Source of the DNA: Prevotella sp. UBA4268
GTDB lineage: Bacteria; Bacteroidota; Bacteroidia; Bacteroidales; Bacteroidaceae
DNA: 6,898 nucleotides
Direction: 5' to 3'
Assembly: GCA_002395135.1 (NCBI GenBank)
Contig: DGWC01000089.1
Span: forward strand, 2,245 to 9,142
Numbering within the stretch: the first letter of the stretch is position 1; every line of letters begins with the position of its first letter. The notes under the pieces are model-generated. The model was not told the DNA's origin. It made no database searches and saw only the letters and a program-made list of their open reading frames with translations. This document shows, piece after piece, positions 1-6,066 of this stretch. The position numbers and the translations under genes are program-made.

Positions 1-911
1 GGGCCTGGGGCGCAGGAGCATTCGGTGGCGACACTGTGTTTGGTAGTAAGACCGACGTAGAGAACCTGAAGCCTGTGTTCGAGGCTGCGATGAAGGCAGG
101 ACTGAACCTGTGGGACACGGCAACAGCCTACGGCATGGGCGAGTCAGAACGCATACTGGGCACACTGGCAAAGTCGTGCAAGCGTGAGGACGTGCAGATT
201 TCCACGAAGTTCACACCGCAGATTGCTGAGTTTTATGAGAACTCCGTAGAGAAGATGGCCGATGCCTCCATTGAGCGTATGGGCTGCGACAACATTGACA
301 TCTATTGGATTCACAACCCTATGGACGTGGAGCGTTGGACACCCGGGCTGATTCCCCTGCTGCAGTCGGGCAAGGTGAAGCGCGTGGGCGTGTCGAACCA
401 TAACATCAAGGAAATCCGTCGTGCCAACGAAATCTTAGGCGAGGCTGGCTTTAAGGTATCTGCCGTGCAGAACCACTTCTCGCTGCTCTATCGTTCATCA
501 GAGAAAGGTGGCGTGCTGGATTACTGCAAGGAGAACGGTATTGAGTTCTGGGCCTATATGGTATTGGAGCAGGGAGCCCTCTCTGGCAAATATAATAAGG
601 AGAACCCGCTGCCCGCCGAGAGCGACCGTGGCAAGAAATACAACCCCGTGCTGCCGCAGTTGGAGGCGCTGACCAACGAGATGACCGCCATCGGTGAGAA
701 GTATGGTGCCTCGTGCTCGCAGATAGGCATTGCCTGGGCTATCGCCAAAGGTACGCTGCCCATCATCGGTGCCACCAAGGAACGCCACGTCGTAGAGGCA
801 GCAGAGGCAGCCAAGATACAGTTGACTGCAGAGGAAGTGACGCGATTGGAACAACTGGCCGATGCCACCGGCATTGACACCCGTGGCGGTTGGGAACACT
901 CAATGGAATAA
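1..911 (+). CDS. Aldo/keto reductase, 5'-truncated by the window edge
   Basis: This is a predicted cytoplasmic NAD(P)H-dependent oxidoreductase of the aldo/keto reductase (AKR) superfamily, a TIM-barrel that reduces aldehydes or ketones. The reading frame is open from base 3. The first in-frame start-like codon is a GTG at 36, but the residues before it (AWGAGAFGGDT) are a typical AKR N-terminal strand and loop, so the true start lies upstream of base 1. The full catalytic tetrad is visible: Asp (codon at 114) and Tyr (129) in DTATAYG, Lys (207) in STKF, and His (312) in YWIHNP. The C-terminal cofactor region with PIIGATK is intact and the gene stops with TAA at 909-911. No signal peptide can be judged because the N-terminus is missing. 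The next AKR starts seven bases downstream, so the two are probably co-transcribed. The family is secure; the substrate is unknown. Confidence 0.96.
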   Translation, partial: AWGAGAFGGDTVFGSKTDVENLKPVFEAAMKAGLNLWDTATAYGMGESERILGTLAKSCKREDVQISTKFTPQIAEFYENSVEKMADASIERMGCDNIDIYWIHNPMDVERWTPGLIPLLQSGKVKRVGVSNHNIKEIRRANEILGEAGFKVSAVQNHFSLLYRSSEKGGVLDYCKENGIEFWAYMVLEQGALSGKYNKENPLPAESDRGKKYNPVLPQLEALTNEMTAIGEKYGASCSQIGIAWAIAKGTLPIIGATKERHVVEAAEAAKIQLTAEEVTRLEQLADATGIDTRGGWEHSME

Positions 912-918
912 GAGACCT

Positions 919-1953
919 ATGGAATACGTAAAACTTGGAAACTCTGACCTCAACGTGTCACGCATCTGCCTGGGCTGCATGGGGTTTGGAGATGCCAGCA
1001 TCGGACAGCACTCGTGGACGATCGGCGAGGAACCGACACGCGAGATTATCCAGCGTTCACTCGACCTCGGCGTGAACTTCTTCGACACCGCCATCGCCTA
1101 TCAGTTGGGAACGTCGGAACAATTCGTGGGTCGTGCCTTGCGCGATATGGCACGGCGTGAGGACGTTGTGGTCGCCACGAAGTTCCTGCCTCGCACTGAC
1201 GAGGAAATCCAGCAGGGCATCGATGGTCGCCAGCATGTGATTAATAATATTGACAGCAGTCTGCAACACCTGGGCATGGACTATGTGGATTTGTACATCT
1301 ATCACATCTGGGACTATAAGACACCCGCAGAGGAAATCCTCGAAGGTATGAACGAGGCTGTGCGCACAGGCAAAGCCCGCTACATCGGCATCGCTAATGC
1401 CTATGCCTACCAGTTGGCTAAGATGAATGCACTGGCAGAGAAGAACGGATGGGCAAAGTTCGTCAGCGTGCAGAACCACTATAACCTGATTATGCGCGAG
1501 GAGGAACGCGAAATGTTCCAACTCTGCCGTGAGGACAACATCGGTATGACACCCTATAGTGCATTGGCCTCTGGCAAACTGGCCAAGCGTCCGGGAGAGA
1601 CATCAAAGCGGCAGAAAGAAGACTCGTTCATGCATTTCAAATACGATGCCACTGCCGAGCAGGATAACCGCATCGTGGAGCGTGTGGTGGAACTGGCCGA
1701 CCGCTATGGCATGGAGATGACGCAGATTTCGCTGGCATGGCTGCTTACAAAGGTGGAATCGCCCATCGTTGGAGCCACCAAGATGCACCATATAGAGGGA
1801 GCCGTGAAGTCGCTCGATGTGCATCTGACGGCCGACGACATCCGCTATTTGGAAGAGCCCTACGCGCCTCACAACCTCTCCGGCGTAATGGCAGTCAATA
1901 AGCCCGTTATGAACGAGGAACCTGTTTGGGTGGCAGCAAGTAAAAACAAATAA
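919..1953 (+). CDS. Aldo/keto reductase, YajO-like
   Basis: A complete cytoplasmic aldo/keto reductase of 344 residues, expected to use NADPH to reduce a carbonyl substrate. The ATG at 919 was chosen because the protein then begins MEYVKLGNSDLNVSRI, the usual AKR N-terminus; an in-frame ATG at 862 would add 19 unrelated residues lying inside the preceding gene. Tetrad residues are Asp56 and Tyr61 (DTAIAYQ), Lys88 (ATKFLP) and His129 (YIYHIWD). The His-x-Trp-Asp context and the C-terminal LEEPYAPH segment resemble the YajO branch. The cofactor-binding motif SPIVGATK is present near the C-terminus. It is clearly not a recent duplicate of the upstream AKR: the loops around the tetrad differ throughout. 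It has no export signal, so it acts in the cytoplasm although the next two genes encode exported proteins. The substrate is unknown. Confidence 0.96.
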   Translation: MEYVKLGNSDLNVSRICLGCMGFGDASIGQHSWTIGEEPTREIIQRSLDLGVNFFDTAIAYQLGTSEQFVGRALRDMARREDVVVATKFLPRTDEEIQQGIDGRQHVINNIDSSLQHLGMDYVDLYIYHIWDYKTPAEEILEGMNEAVRTGKARYIGIANAYAYQLAKMNALAEKNGWAKFVSVQNHYNLIMREEEREMFQLCREDNIGMTPYSALASGKLAKRPGETSKRQKEDSFMHFKYDATAEQDNRIVERVVELADRYGMEMTQISLAWLLTKVESPIVGATKMHHIEGAVKSLDVHLTADDIRYLEEPYAPHNLSGVMAVNKPVMNEEPVWVAASKNK

Positions 1954-1964
1954 CAAATAGAGAC

Positions 1965-2717
1965 ATGAGAAAAGTATTATTTAGCAGAGTGCTGTTGACG
2001 GTCATGAGTCTGCTGGCCGTTGCTTGCAGCAGTGACGAGGCAAGCGAGGTGAACGCTCAGCCCGCAGCAAACACAGGCAAGGCATTGGTGGTTTACTATA
2101 GTTACACCAACTACTGCCGTGACATTGTGACCACACTGACCAGCCAAATAGAGGCTGATGTGTTGGAGATAAAACCCGCAGAAAAGGGTTTGAAGTATGA
2201 TGCCAATTATTACGCGTTGGGCACTCAGTTGCTGAATGCCATCAAGGATGCTCCCAACGATGCCAGCAGTTATCCTGCCATCGACCCTGTAACGACATCG
2301 CTGAGCGACTATCAGACCATCATCATCGTTACACCCCTTTGGTGGAGTCAGATGGCGGCTATCATGCAGTCCTATCTTTTCAATACCGGACCAGACATGG
2401 CAGAGAAGAACATCGGCTTGATTGTGTCAAGTGCCAGTAGCGGCATCAGTGGTGTCGTTGCCGACTGCAAGCGGCTCGTTGCCAACGGAAAATACTTCAG
2501 CGAGAACCTCTGGATTAACCATGACAACCACTCAAAACGCAGTACGCTGATTAAAAATTGGCTCACGACTATCAACTATAACACTGTTACCGCTATCAAC
2601 GAGGCCAAAGCCGCTTCATCGGCTCCCGCCCGCATCTACGACCTGAACGGCAGGATGATGGCACAAGAACCGTCAAAAGGTGTCTTTATCAAAAATGGCA
2701 AGAAGATTGTAAGATAA
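1965..2717 (+). CDS. Lipoprotein flavodoxin with T9SS-like C-terminal tail
   Basis: A 250-residue exported flavodoxin-fold protein (flavodoxin_4-like), probably an FMN-dependent electron carrier or quinone/NADPH reductase relative. Residues 1-20 form a lipoprotein signal (MRKVLFSRVLLTVMSLLAVA) with Cys21 as the lipidated residue. The following SSDE resembles the acidic lipoprotein export signal used in Bacteroidetes for surface display. The flavodoxin domain spans about 39-205: strand KALVVYYS, phosphate-loop region SYTNYCRD at 46-53, and the second flavin loop TPLWWSQ at 123-129. The phosphate loop is atypical, lacking the usual S/T-x-T-G-x-T pattern, so FMN binding is uncertain. Residues 207-250 form a T9SS type A-like tail. 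The start ATG follows the previous stop by 11 bases, and the stop overlaps the next gene's start (TAATG). Family assignment is firm; cofactor and final location are inferred. Confidence 0.9.
   Translation: MRKVLFSRVLLTVMSLLAVACSSDEASEVNAQPAANTGKALVVYYSYTNYCRDIVTTLTSQIEADVLEIKPAEKGLKYDANYYALGTQLLNAIKDAPNDASSYPAIDPVTTSLSDYQTIIIVTPLWWSQMAAIMQSYLFNTGPDMAEKNIGLIVSSASSGISGVVADCKRLVANGKYFSENLWINHDNHSKRSTLIKNWLTTINYNTVTAINEAKAASSAPARIYDLNGRMMAQEPSKGVFIKNGKKIVR
2583..2714 (+). other. T9SS type A-like C-terminal tail on the flavodoxin
   Basis: Residues 207-250 of the flavodoxin follow the flavin domain and read as a short sorting-domain-like module: a TAINEA lead-in, then IYDLNGRMM, then KGVFIKNGKKIVR ending in a basic residue. 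This pattern (YDLNGR, then KG-x-aromatic-I, then a basic end) is the common form of Por-secretion-type tails in Bacteroidales. At about 44 residues it is shorter than the classical 70-80-residue domain, so whether it still works as a secretion signal is unknown. Confidence 0.7.
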
Positions 2718-2719
2718 TG
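2715..2719 (+). promoter_or_regulatory. Stop-start overlap TAATG (likely translational coupling)
   Basis: The flavodoxin stop TAA (2715-2717) shares its last base with the ATG (2717-2719) of the DUF362 gene. Such an arrangement usually lets terminating ribosomes reinitiate, so the two exported proteins are probably made at matched levels. The coupling itself is inferred from the overlap. Confidence 0.75.
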
Positions 2720-3826
2720 AAACAGGTAATGACGATGGCTGCAATCGTGATGATGTCGGCTTGTACGGCTGTTGGATGTTCGGGACAGAACTCCGTGGTG
2801 TATTTCACGAAAGACATCACGCCAGAGTCGCTTGTGAGCATCTATGAGGCACTGGGTGTAAACAGTGAAGGCAAGCGCGTGACAGTGAAGATATCCACAG
2901 GCGAGTCGAGCCGCACAAACTACCTGCGACCTGCGTTCATCCAGAATCTGGTGCAGACGTTAGGTGCCAACATCGTGGAGTGTAACACGGCCTATGGTGG
3001 CAGTCGCGGCTCGACGGAAGCACATCGCAGGGTGATTGCCGAGCGTGGATTCAACGGCATCGCCACCGTTGACATCATGGACGAAGAGGGCGAGATGAAC
3101 TTAGCTGTAACCGACACGCGCCACATCAAGCACGACATCGTGGGTTCACACCTGCGAAACTACGACCTGATGGTCAACTTGGCCCACTTCAAGGGTCACG
3201 CCATGGGTGGTTTTGGCGGTGTGCTGAAAAACCAGTCTATCGGTATGGCTTCGAGCAGCGGCAAACTTTACATCCACTCAGCCGGGCGCAGCACGTCGCG
3301 CTGGATGAGTGATGACCAGGATGGTTTCTTAGAGTCGATGGCAGCAGCGGCTCAGGCCGTTCATAATTATTTCAAGAAGGACGGCCGCAATATCGTCTAT
3401 ATCAATGTGATGAACAACCTCTCCGTGGATTGCGACTGCGACGGTTCGCCCGCTACCCCTCAGTTGAAGGACATCGGCATATTGGCCTCGCTCGACCCCG
3501 TAGCCCTCGACAAAGCCTGTCTCGACCTCGTGTTCAGTCATCAGTCAGTAGCCGGCGACGATGCCTCTCCGCTCATCCGTCGCATCGAGAATCTGCACGG
3601 CACACATACCGTGGAATATGCAGAACAACTCGGACTTGGTTCGCAGCAATATACGCTCCGTGACCTCAGCCAGTCATCTGGCATCAATTCCAGCAAGTCT
3701 TCAACAGTCAATCTCTATAATGTCTATACACTCGACGGCAAGAAATTGCTGACTAATGCCACCACCCTCGACGGTCTGGAGAAGGGTACTTATATCATCA
3801 ACGGAGAAAAGAGAATCATCAAATAA
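2717..3826 (+). CDS. Exported DUF362 domain protein with T9SS-like tail
   Basis: A 369-residue exported protein of the DUF362 family, whose biochemical role is not established. The N-terminus is a signal peptide with a probable lipobox ending at Cys16 (MMSAC); Cys21 (AVGC) is a second candidate. Family hallmarks are VKISTGE near residue 57, an ECNTAYGGSRG segment, HFKGHAMGGFGG with LKN at 157-172, VDCDC at 237-241, and the ILASLDPVALD signature ending at 265. The two conserved Cys residues and the His residues could bind metal, but this is inference. Many DUF362 proteins carry a 4Fe-4S ferredoxin insert; none is visible here, and the segment after the HFKGH region is a plain helix-rich stretch. 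Residues 323-369 form a T9SS-like tail. Translation is probably coupled to the upstream flavodoxin through a one-base overlap, suggesting a shared redox task. Confidence 0.9.
   Translation: MKQVMTMAAIVMMSACTAVGCSGQNSVVYFTKDITPESLVSIYEALGVNSEGKRVTVKISTGESSRTNYLRPAFIQNLVQTLGANIVECNTAYGGSRGSTEAHRRVIAERGFNGIATVDIMDEEGEMNLAVTDTRHIKHDIVGSHLRNYDLMVNLAHFKGHAMGGFGGVLKNQSIGMASSSGKLYIHSAGRSTSRWMSDDQDGFLESMAAAAQAVHNYFKKDGRNIVYINVMNNLSVDCDCDGSPATPQLKDIGILASLDPVALDKACLDLVFSHQSVAGDDASPLIRRIENLHGTHTVEYAEQLGLGSQQYTLRDLSQSSGINSSKSSTVNLYNVYTLDGKKLLTNATTLDGLEKGTYIINGEKRIIK
3683..3823 (+). other. T9SS type A-like C-terminal tail on the DUF362 protein
   Basis: Residues 323-369 follow the DUF362 domain after a Ser-rich linker. 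They contain LYNVYTLDGKKLL and then LEKGTYIINGEKRIIK, the same two-part pattern as the tail on the preceding flavodoxin, but with clearly different residues, so it is not a copy produced by a recent duplication. It may be a cargo signal for type IX secretion or a vestige of one. Confidence 0.65.
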
Positions 3827-3836
3827 CAGATAAGCA

Positions 3837-4403
3837 ATGAAACAGAACATTGGACAGAAACTGGCACTCTATCCCACGCCAGCCACAGTCGTAGGAACTG
3901 TCGGAGAAGAGGGAAAGGTAAACTGGCTACTCGTTGCCCACGTAGGCATCGTCAGTCACTCGAAACTGCTGCTGAGTATCCACTCGGCTCATCATAGCGT
4001 GAAAGCCATCGATGATACGAAGCGACTCTCTATCAATATTATCGACGAGGCTTTTGTGGCTGCTGCCGACTATACAGGCACCGTCAGCGGGGCTAAGACC
4101 GACAAATCGGCCATCCTCCCATATCATCTGGGTGAGGCTGGCATGCCCGTTATCGAGCAATCACCGCTGGTGATGGAGTGTGAGGTCATTGACACTTATG
4201 AGATTGACGGCTTCAAGAACTATATTTGCAACGTCCTCAACACCTACGTTGAAGAGGAAAAACTTGACGAGAAGGGCAAGCCCGACTACGCAAAACTGAA
4301 GCCCGTACTGTTTGAGATGCCTACTTATAAATATCTGCGCACAGGTGACATCATCGGTGACTGCGTGAAGATGGGTAAGGCATATGGTGAAACCTTAAAA
4401 TAA
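3837..4403 (+). CDS. Flavin reductase family protein (FMN-binding split barrel)
   Basis: A 188-residue protein of the flavin reductase-like family (split-barrel FMN-binding fold), which binds FMN and typically reduces flavin with NAD(P)H or acts as a flavoprotein with a small substrate. The sequence opens with the family's LYPTPATVVGTVGEEGKVN strand pair, followed by the HVGIVSHSKLLLSIHSAHHS region (about 35-55), where the flavin phosphate is bound in relatives, and SINIIDEAFVAAADYTGTVSG at about 64-84. The C-terminal half has ECEVIDTYEIDG and the strand KNYICNVLNTYVEE. Length is normal for the family. It has no signal peptide, so it is cytoplasmic, unlike the exported genes on either side. 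The start ATG follows the previous stop by ten bases with an A-rich leader. It may supply reduced flavin to operon partners, but that is inference. Confidence 0.93.
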   Translation: MKQNIGQKLALYPTPATVVGTVGEEGKVNWLLVAHVGIVSHSKLLLSIHSAHHSVKAIDDTKRLSINIIDEAFVAAADYTGTVSGAKTDKSAILPYHLGEAGMPVIEQSPLVMECEVIDTYEIDGFKNYICNVLNTYVEEEKLDEKGKPDYAKLKPVLFEMPTYKYLRTGDIIGDCVKMGKAYGETLK

Positions 4404-4411
4404 AAGTAATT

Positions 4412-4681
4412 ATGAAGAAAATCGTGATGATGCTCACGGCACTCCTGACCATCAGCCTGAGTGCCTGCTCACAGAACAAAAAAACAGAAAACAAGGAAAT
4501 GAAAGTATTAGTAACTTATTTCTCAGCATCGGGAGTGACCAAGGCCGCTGCCCGGCAATTGGCAGAGGTGGCTGGAGCCGACCTGAAGACGGCCTATCCT
4601 GCCCTGAACTGGAAAAAAGGGAAACTGCTCAACAGAATATCGAAAAAGGAATTAGAGACTTGGACAAACGGATTTTATTGA
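4412..4681 (+). CDS. Internally deleted flavodoxin lipoprotein (probable remnant)
   Basis: Only 89 residues long, where flavodoxin domains need about 140-170. Residues 1-18 are a lipoprotein signal with lipobox LSAC (Cys19), followed by a charged linker. From Met30 comes the first strand and a canonical phosphate loop, VLVTYFSASGVTKAAA, then helix 1 to about GADL (55-58). Without any frameshift the sequence passes directly into what looks like the end of a flavodoxin: YPALNWKKGKLLN (62-74) and the final helix SKKELETW. The central strands and the second flavin loop (a Trp/Tyr region like that in the flavodoxin at 1965) are missing, so FMN binding is very unlikely. The reading frame is intact and its stop overlaps the next start (TGATG), so it may be kept for coupling. 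An internal ATG at 4499 would give a version without the signal. The family is clear; function is doubtful. Confidence 0.85.
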   Translation: MKKIVMMLTALLTISLSACSQNKKTENKEMKVLVTYFSASGVTKAAARQLAEVAGADLKTAYPALNWKKGKLLNRISKKELETWTNGFY

Positions 4682-4683
4682 TG
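4679..4683 (+). promoter_or_regulatory. Stop-start overlap TGATG (likely translational coupling)
   Basis: The remnant flavodoxin's TGA (4679-4681) shares a base with the ATG (4681-4683) of the amidohydrolase-ABM gene. This overlap supports the ATG as the real start of the downstream gene and implies that its translation depends on ribosomes finishing the flavodoxin remnant. Confidence 0.72.
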
Positions 4684-6057
4684 AGAATACTGATTTCGCT
4701 ACTTACTTCCATGCTTGCGACAACGGCTTTTGCACAAGGCATCGTGGACGTTCATGCTCACCTGTTGCCGACGGAGTATATGGAGGCTCTCGAAAGAGAG
4801 GGAAGATTGTTGGACGAGGGGTTCCCGCTGCCGAAATACGACGCAAAGGCACATCTGAAATGGATGGATGAAGCAGGCGTGGAGACATCAGTGCTGACTT
4901 TGGCAGCGCCGCAGCCGACATCTGCTCAGGTGGTTCGCGCCACTAACAAGGCCGCAGCGGAATTAAAAAGAAACCATCCAGGACGATTCTTGTTCTGCGC
5001 CGCCCTGCCGCTGCCCGATGTGGATGCAGCCATGCGTGAGGCTGTCTATGCGCTCGACACGCTGAAAGCCGACGGCATCAAGTTGGCAACAAATGTCGGC
5101 GGGCTGTATCTCGGTGCGCCGGAACTCGATACGCTCTTCGCAGTATTGAATGAACGACGGGCTGTCATCATCCTGCATCCGCATCGTCCAGAGCCTGTTA
5201 ACCGTCAGGTAATGCAGCAGACGCCACTGGCCATGCAGGAATATCTCTCTGAGACCACACGCGCCGTGGCGAACATGATTTCACGCAATGTGCTGGCCCG
5301 CTATCATAATATAAAGGTGGTGGTGCCTCATTGCGGTGCCTATCTGCCTTTGGCCGTGCCTCGCATGAAGTCGCTGACTCCCGTGATGCAGGCAAACAAA
5401 ATGGTGGGCGAGATAGATTGGGAAAAGAATCTTGCGGCTCTCTATTACGATCTTGCCGGAGCCCATAGTCCGGAAGTCATCCGCATGATGCTCACCATCA
5501 CCACGCCCGACCATCTACTCTATGGATCCGACTATCCCTACGTGGTGCCACAGGTGCTTACACAGAGTCTTGCGAGAATGAAGAAGTACCTGACAGACGA
5601 ACACGATCTGGCTCCCTTCCGTGAGATGATTCTACATAAGAATGCGGAATGGCTGTTTGGTATGGGCAAATGCAAATCCCCAGACACTGCAGTTGCTGAT
5701 TGCAACTCCGCAAAAACAAGCGTAAACGGCAGGATGGTTGTCCGTCTGGCGGAAATAGAGGTCTACTCGAAATATCTGAAGGAATATTTCACCTTTGCCA
5801 ACGAAGTGGACCGACTGAGTGTGGAACGTGAGCCAGGTGTCGTCTGTCTCTTCCCGATGCAGAGTGCCGAAGACTCCACAAAGATAATCATTCTCGAGAT
5901 ATATGCCTCGGAGGAAGCCTACCAGCAACATCTCAAGACCGACCATTTTCAGAAATACAAGCATGGCACGCTCCACATGGTGAAAAGTCTGAAACTCCCC
6001 ACCATGCAACCTCTCGACACCGAAACAATGAAACGGATATTTAGAAAACAAAGATGA
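4681..6057 (+). CDS. Exported ACMSD-like amidohydrolase fused to an ABM domain
   Basis: A 458-residue two-domain exported enzyme. Residues 1-18 are a Sec signal peptide with a likely signal peptidase I site after AFA. Residues 20-330 are an amidohydrolase_2 (PF04909-type) TIM-barrel related to ACMSD-type decarboxylases and hydrolases. Metal ligands are visible: His25 and His27 (DVHAH), His166 (ILHPH), His217 (VVPHCG) and Asp284 (YGSDYP), with the family segment ETTRAVANMI at 191-200. A linker with two Cys (331, 341) leads to a second domain at about 350-445 that matches antibiotic biosynthesis monooxygenase (ABM) proteins: RLAEIEV, EPGVVCLFP, IILEIYASEEAYQQHLKTDHFQKY, then MVKSL. ABM domains catalyse cofactor-free oxidation of quinol-like substrates or act as small dimerising modules. 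The ATG at 4681 was preferred over an in-frame TTG at 4660 because it starts a clean signal peptide. Domain calls are firm; the substrate is unknown. Confidence 0.92.
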   Translation: MRILISLLTSMLATTAFAQGIVDVHAHLLPTEYMEALEREGRLLDEGFPLPKYDAKAHLKWMDEAGVETSVLTLAAPQPTSAQVVRATNKAAAELKRNHPGRFLFCAALPLPDVDAAMREAVYALDTLKADGIKLATNVGGLYLGAPELDTLFAVLNERRAVIILHPHRPEPVNRQVMQQTPLAMQEYLSETTRAVANMISRNVLARYHNIKVVVPHCGAYLPLAVPRMKSLTPVMQANKMVGEIDWEKNLAALYYDLAGAHSPEVIRMMLTITTPDHLLYGSDYPYVVPQVLTQSLARMKKYLTDEHDLAPFREMILHKNAEWLFGMGKCKSPDTAVADCNSAKTSVNGRMVVRLAEIEVYSKYLKEYFTFANEVDRLSVEREPGVVCLFPMQSAEDSTKIIILEIYASEEAYQQHLKTDHFQKYKHGTLHMVKSLKLPTMQPLDTETMKRIFRKQR

Positions 6058-6066
6058 AATAAAACA

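Noticed and set aside
36..38. GTG as the start of the first aldo/keto reductase
   Set aside because: The in-frame residues upstream of it (AWGAGAFGGDT) belong to the conserved AKR N-terminus, so the gene is simply cut by the window edge.
498..899. Long minus-strand open frames opposite the AKR genes (also near 1057-1521, 1603-1956, 6079-6513 and 6498-6830)
   Set aside because: They lie wholly antisense to well-supported genes, their translations show no recognisable domain, and such frames are a usual by-product of the codon use of the real gene.
862..918. Upstream ATG giving the second aldo/keto reductase 19 extra residues
   Set aside because: The extension lies inside the preceding AKR gene and does not resemble an AKR N-terminus. 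The ATG at 919 begins a standard one.
3430..3752. Alternative-frame plus-strand open frames inside the DUF362 gene
   Set aside because: They overlap conserved DUF362 motifs in another frame. One is very Arg/Ser-rich, as expected of a shifted frame, and neither shows a domain.
4606..4616. A-rich run in the flavodoxin remnant considered as a frameshift site
   Set aside because: The unshifted frame after the run matches the flavodoxin C-terminus, so an internal deletion explains the short length better than a frameshift.
4660..4680. TTG at 4660 as start of the amidohydrolase-ABM gene
   Set aside because: It adds seven residues (starting with Asp-Lys-Arg) before a good signal peptide. The ATG at 4681, overlapping the previous stop, is a better start.
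5691..5707. Perfect 6-bp inverted repeat (AGTTGC, five-base loop, GCAACT) in the linker of the amidohydrolase-ABM gene
   Set aside because: It is short, inside a coding frame and not followed by a T-run, so it is not a terminator. It may be chance, though it sits near the domain fusion point.
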